Shown here: one piece after another, positions 63,101-64,000 of the stretch
Position numbering within the stretch: position 1 is the stretch's first letter
Layout: every line of letters begins with the position of its first letter
Assembly: GCA_037179385.1 (NCBI GenBank)
Contig: CM074185.1
Coordinates: 6,877,371-6,941,370 of the forward strand
Direction of reading: 5' to 3'
DNA length: 64,000 nt
Origin: Holothuria scabra
Lineage: Eukaryota > Echinodermata > Holothuroidea > Aspidochirotida > Holothuriidae
Made by a program: the position numbers and the translations under genes
The notes under the pieces: model-generated
Seen by the model: only the letters and a program-made list of their open reading frames with translations
Database searches by the model: none
What the model was told of the DNA's origin: nothing

Positions 63101-64000
63101 AATCACAAATTTACAAAACTGAAATACTCCTTGGAATGATGCACCAGCCAAATTTGAGTGCCAGGTAATTGTCTGATCTGGGAAAAGCACCTTACTTTAC
63201 CCCATGGCATCTGTCCCATTTTTCAGCCATTAATTTTTCATTTTTACCTCATTTTACTTTAGGGAGTGAATGTTAGGCTGGTTTTAGGTCTCATTAGGCA
63301 TACCTGTGGTGGGTGGGGAGAAGTGTATTTTCCTGGATTGCTTGGTTGGAATATGGAGTGCTCGGTGTCACCACCCTGCACCATTCACTGTAGCTACATG
63401 CTGGTAAGACATGTAAGAAAATTTTGCAACACATGCATCGTTGAGACAGAATGTGATACTGTGATCCTACACCAAAGGAAGTTTCTAAATCTGGTTTCAC
63501 ATTTAATTGAGTAGTCCATAATTTCACAGATATTGAAGAATTGCCTTACATTAATCAATAAAACACGAAACAAAGGTGCACTACATCTGCCCCCTATTTT
63601 TAGGTGGGGAAAAATCTCTGACCTTTCAATTTGTGACACGACAAGCATTTTTAAAGCTTTCTCTCAAGTGACTTTTCCTTCGAGAAATTTTTAATCCCTC
63701 TACTAGTCTACCAACAAAGGACATTTCTTTCAAATCCCTCTCAAAACACAACATTGATTTTACTTGAAAAATGTTGACAATGTTTTCAATTCAAATCAAC
63801 AATAACTGTGGCTTTATGTTACATACACATGTAAATGTTTTGCTATAATTCTCTCTTTATTTCGCTTAAAGAGGGGCTGCTCATTAAAGCAACCTTCATG
63901 CTTTTCCAGCCCTCCTCCACTTAACATTATTGACAATTGTTAATACTTCCGATTTATTACAATTTTTGGAAATGAATTGAAATACCTTTGCCTTTCTTAG
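42048..64000 (-). CDS. BRD4: BET bromodomain protein, Brd4 long-isoform type (C-terminal 590 residues, 5' partial)
   Basis: Coding exons (minus strand, in order): 64000-63986, 61816-61676, 55228-55131, 53681-53549, 52676-52542, 51889-51833, 51766-51734, 50644-50009, 47960-47866, 46207-46061, 45172-45081, 43849-43726, 42116-42048. Every junction has AG/GT borders and matching phase, and there is no internal stop. In local numbering, residues 6-51 are a Ser/Asp/Glu run like the SEED segment of BET proteins, 53-84 are Lys-rich, 85-415 are Pro/Ala/Val/Lys-rich and probably disordered, and 448-590 match the C-terminal module of BRD4, with a GSW motif, a charged helix rich in E, K, R and Q, and a terminal MNMQSDI helix. 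In vertebrates BET proteins bind acetylated histones, and the long BRD4 form recruits P-TEFb to release paused RNA polymerase II. The bromodomains and ET domain are expected past the right edge. Many invertebrates have a single BET gene, so this may be the pro-orthologue of BRD2/3/4/T. Homology comes from remembered family features, not from a search. Confidence 0.88.
43726..43849 (-). CDS. BRD4: BET gene exon: second charged helix
   Basis: This 124-bp exon (phase 2 in, 0 out) has acceptor AATTATAACAG and donor AAGCT|GTGAGT. It encodes EREEEEALERARASAQ, SNVQRQQSMKERERLREQ and ERRKREA. The ending matches the REQERRRREA element that directly precedes the terminal helix in BRD4. Confidence 0.9.
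44671..44976 (-). mobile_element. TTAA-flanked MITE, family C, copy 3 (BET intron)
   Basis: This is the reverse orientation of copies 1 and 2. It begins near GGGCCAAACCTCTCACCCCA and ends TTGGGGTGACAGACC...CTTTAA. It sits in the intron between the two charged-helix exons. Confidence 0.75.
45081..45172 (-). CDS. BRD4: BET gene exon: charged helix of the C-terminal module
   Basis: This 92-bp exon (phase 0 in, 2 out) has acceptor CCCTTCCAG and donor AAAG|GTAAGG. It encodes EKAIKAQEEQRKQQRQKR followed by EQERARLEREKQ. The E/K/R/Q composition predicts a long single charged helix, like the KEKERLRQERMRS-type region of BRD4. Confidence 0.88.
45470..45872. mobile_element. Inverted-repeat element, family D, copy 2 (BET intron)
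   Basis: Starts CCACAGACTTCCTATGTACA then TGGACAGAGCATGTAAC, with CACCAAGATGGCTGC and its partner GACAGCCATCTTGC. It ends near CATGTATATTGGAACTCTGCG. More diverged than copy 1. Confidence 0.68.
46061..46207 (-). CDS. BRD4: BET gene exon: GSW motif, start of the P-TEFb-interacting C-terminal module
   Basis: This 147-bp exon is phase 0-0 with acceptor TTCATTTCAG and donor AAAGG|GTATGT. It begins DVKINNVGSWSSLAK, continues through a Ser/Lys-rich stretch with NFEASFQMFQKQAK, and ends EKEER. It corresponds to the BRD4 segment with GSWASL and a DSFEQFRRAAREKEER-like run. This is the clearest diagnostic block of the long BET isoform in the window. Confidence 0.92.
46310..46475. repeat. Array of GGGAACATT/AATGTTCCC motifs in a BET intron
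   Basis: Copies of GTTCCC, GGTTC and TGTTCCTGA are followed by the complement form GGGAACATT several times, giving a fold-back centred near TGAATGTTGGGAACATTC (around 46350-46370). It is intronic, between the 47866 and 46207 exon ends. Confidence 0.45.
47230..47765 (-). mobile_element. Possible solo LTR in a BET intron
   Basis: This GC-richer patch reads on the minus strand as CCAAT-like boxes, TATA-like stretches (TCATTTATATCATGAC, TTTATATGGG) and later AATAAA (GAACTGAATAAAGATC), the order expected of LTR U3-R-U5. No TG...CA ends with matching target duplication could be fixed, and no retroviral or retrotransposon coding region is nearby. A GC-rich unrelated repeat is the alternative. Confidence 0.3.
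47866..47960 (-). CDS. BRD4: BET gene exon preceding the C-terminal module
   Basis: This 95-bp exon (phase 1 in, 0 out) has acceptor CTTTCTTCTAG and donor TGAAG|GTAAAT. It reads VTSTPTSLPSRGSFENLKKL, then DQKTSKTPQMK. The KTP...K ending directly before the next exon's DVKINNVGSW mirrors the order in vertebrate BRD4 (KTP...KK then DLKIKN...GSW). Confidence 0.82.
49330..49790. repeat. Tandem TGACC-rich monomers ending in a (CA)n tract
   Basis: Three monomers of about 120-150 bp each contain CTGGTGACCCCA-like and TGACCTTTGACCTCCACCAA-like blocks and a CATCTATCCAAGTTTCCTAC-like block. TGACCTTTGACCT occurs exactly at 49367-49379 and 49619-49631. A CA/CACA tract of about 45 bases follows (49743-49787). 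Intronic in the BET gene. Confidence 0.75.
50009..50644 (-). CDS. BRD4: BET gene largest visible exon: Pro/Lys/Val-rich disordered region
   Basis: This 636-bp exon is phase 1-1, open along its whole length, with acceptor CGCTTTGTAG and donor CCAG|GTAAGG. It encodes 211 residues with repeated short S/T-P, V-K-P and P-x-P units. It includes a lone tryptophan motif SQSWAEKVAEPKPEPK and ends in an acidic Ser/Thr-rich patch (IGDENDSETTSRSGTPDIGE). It lies where the long Pro-rich region of BRD4 sits, just upstream of the C-terminal module. Confidence 0.85.
51083..51320 (+). repeat. tRNA-derived SINE, copy 3 (most complete, BET intron)
   Basis: The head ATGGCTAACGGTATGAGCAT resembles an A box. GGGTGCAATTCTC sits about 45 bases on, as a B box should. 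The body includes AATGGAAGCTACTGCCATTG and GAGCCACAACTGGAAAAA, and the element ends in CTAACTAACTAACTAAC. This is the layout of a polymerase III-driven SINE. Confidence 0.7.
51734..51766 (-). CDS. BRD4: BET gene microexon (33 bp)
   Basis: The open segment reads (D)DSLTQAGKIK between an acceptor CCACTAG and a strong donor AAAG|GTAAGC, phase 1-1. The intron separating it from the 51833-51889 exon would be only 66 bp, and the acceptor has a poor pyrimidine tract. The frame fits the chain exactly, but the exon could be optional or false, since skipping it also keeps the frame. Confidence 0.5.
51833..51889 (-). CDS. BRD4: BET gene exon: 57-bp cassette with tandem acceptor
   Basis: This short exon is phase 1-1 and reads ETPHPEQSHPATPISGTI, with a strong donor ATAG|GTAAGA. 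The acceptor is CAGTAG: splicing after either AG keeps the frame and adds or drops one Val codon (NAGNAG). Support is the open frame, the phase match and the strong donor; there is no conserved domain to confirm it. Confidence 0.65.
52542..52676 (-). CDS. BRD4: BET gene exon: Pro/Ser/Ala-rich disordered region
   Basis: This 135-bp exon (phase 1 in and out) has acceptor TTGTTTGTAG and donor AATG|GTAACC. It reads PPSLPMGHLSLPAQPSRP, then a Thr/Ala/Pro stretch, NRSQRPVVISPTQTSAPN. Because its length is a multiple of three and it is phase 1-1, it can be skipped without a frameshift. Confidence 0.78.
53549..53681 (-). CDS. BRD4: BET gene exon: Pro/Val-rich disordered region
   Basis: This 133-bp exon (phase 0 in, phase 1 out) has acceptor TTTATCAG and donor AAAAG|GTAAGG. 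It begins VPLLPNQSTYLPPAP and is then full of PVV, PAP and QPSKP repeats, ending PVSK. The composition matches the proline-rich middle of long BET isoforms. No folded domain is expected. Confidence 0.8.
53985..54670. repeat. Second array of the same TGACC-rich monomers
   Basis: Four to five monomers of about 150 bp show the same blocks (CCAGATGACCTTTGATCTCC, CCTAGATGACCTTTCATCTC, CAGATGAACTTTGACCTCC), with an inserted 179-bp MITE at 54307-54485. The arrays at 49.3 and 54 kb are the same family and orientation. Confidence 0.72.
54307..54485. mobile_element. 179-bp MITE with long perfect ends
   Basis: The ends CTACAATCTTGGACAAAACT and AGTTTTGTCCAAGATTGTAG are perfect, and similarity continues inward (GTTGGAACACT against AGTGTCCCAAC). 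It interrupts a TGACC-rich tandem monomer in a BET intron. No clear target duplication was found. Confidence 0.8.
54893..55040. mobile_element. 148-bp MITE with TA target duplication
   Basis: GACCTATTTCCAAATAGCAA at the left and TTGCTATTTGGAAATAGGTC at the right are perfect inverted repeats of more than 25 bp, flanked by TA (54891-54892 and 55041-55042). This fits the Tc1/mariner target preference. Intronic in the BET gene. Confidence 0.8.
55131..55228 (-). CDS. BRD4: BET gene exon: Lys-rich linker
   Basis: This 98-bp exon (phase 1 in, phase 0 out) reads EPLKKKTKTTTTPQQ, then KTKKKKGGKKV, then PDISELK before the donor AAG|GTTGGT. The basic stretch right after the SEED segment matches the position of the Lys-rich run in BRD4. 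An in-frame alternative donor, AAA|GTACCT, lies 21 bases upstream and would drop the PDISELK end. The acceptor has a weak pyrimidine tract. Confidence 0.72.
55299..55630 (-). mobile_element. TTAA-flanked MITE, family B, copy 3 (BET intron)
   Basis: TTAAAGGGAATAACTGCATT at the left and GACACAATATTTCCCTTTAA at the right, same orientation as copy 2. It lies about 70 bp upstream (in gene direction) of the Lys-rich BET exon, close to its acceptor. Confidence 0.8.
55836..55976 (-). repeat. tRNA-derived SINE, copy 4 (head preserved, BET intron)
   Basis: On the minus strand it begins GTGTGGGCTAGTTGGTAGAG then CATTTGACTCTCACTAAG and CAGGGTTCCATTCC, close to tRNA A and B boxes at the right spacing. 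It then joins the shared SINE body (AAATGGAACC, GTGCGTGATGC). The 3' part is truncated. Confidence 0.65.
56265..56455 (-). repeat. Diverged SINE copy, with a further fragment near 56960-57070
   Basis: The landmarks CACATGTGGCTCAGTGG, TACTCCACTGATTATG and GGCAGTAGGTTCTATTTTT match the SINE body. A shorter stretch at about 56960-57070 (GGGCCATGGTCC, CTTGCTCTGTTGCTTATG) looks like another decayed copy. Confidence 0.5.
57071..61667 (-). other. Large BET intron; right half could be a short-isoform 3' UTR
   Basis: The left half has G-rich tracts with a duplicated stretch (TGGCTATTTCTTCCAGAAAT-like units at 57250-57270, 57337-57357 and 57472-57485). From about 59.3 to 61.67 kb it is AT-rich and free of recognised repeats, resembling the long 3' UTR at 38.8-42 kb. 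AATAAA on the minus strand occurs at 59562-59567, about 2.1 kb after the read-through stop at 61668. Confidence 0.35.
61676..61816 (-). CDS. BRD4: BET gene exon: Ser/Asp/Glu-rich SEED-type segment
   Basis: This 141-bp exon (phase 1 in, phase 1 out) has an acceptor TTCTTTTAG and a donor TCAG|GTACTT. It starts AAEQGGAPNAVDG, continues RLSAS, and then runs through long serine blocks broken by D and E to DSES. BRD2, BRD3 and BRD4 carry such a SEED region just after the ET domain, a cluster of likely casein-kinase-type phosphorylation sites. If the donor is not used, translation continues through G and T and stops at TAG (61668-61670). Confidence 0.85.
63986..64000 (-). CDS. BRD4: BET gene exon, 3' end of an exon cut by the window edge
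   Basis: Only 15 bases are visible. They read K-K-G-K and one extra base before a donor CAAAG|GTATTT. The exon ends in phase 1, which fits the next exon, and the Lys-rich reading fits the basic stretch that follows the ET domain in BET proteins. The frame is inferred from the next exon. Confidence 0.6.

Overview
The window looks like nuclear DNA of a marine invertebrate animal, probably a deuterostome such as an echinoderm. The basis is small phase-matched exons with long introns, AT-rich DNA crowded with short inverted-repeat transposons, tRNA-derived SINEs with a short tandem tail and many poly-G tracts. The assignment to echinoderms is an inference from gene style and repeat content; no species can be named.

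Right part (about 38-64 kb, minus strand): one gene dominates. Thirteen exons, all joined by matching splice phases, give the last 590 residues of a BET-family bromodomain protein of the Brd4 long-isoform type. They encode a lysine-rich end, the Ser/Asp/Glu-rich SEED-type segment, a long Pro/Val/Ala/Lys-rich disordered region, and the conserved C-terminal module that in vertebrate BRD4 binds P-TEFb, ending in the short conserved terminal helix and a stop at 42048. The bromodomains and ET domain must lie beyond the right edge. Reading on into the intron after the SEED exon meets a stop after two codons, which would give a short BRD2/3/4-short-like isoform. The introns hold nuclear-receptor-motif tandem repeats, SINE copies, several MITEs and a possible solo LTR.

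Left part (1-38 kb): mostly intergenic or deep-intronic repeat DNA. The only convincing host coding exon is a signal-peptide exon at 34454-34712 (minus) that runs into a cadherin-like first repeat. The rest is transposon-derived: three related TTAA-flanked MITE families, a pair of nested 2.4-kb hAT elements plus a third copy (with a possible captured exon), a 992-bp near-perfect foldback element with an 8-bp target duplication, a palindromic GAGTGA array, piggyBac-like and hAT-like MITEs with G-tracts, SINEs, and a tiny hairpin insertion. No CRISPR, rRNA gene, intact tRNA gene or intact transposase was seen.
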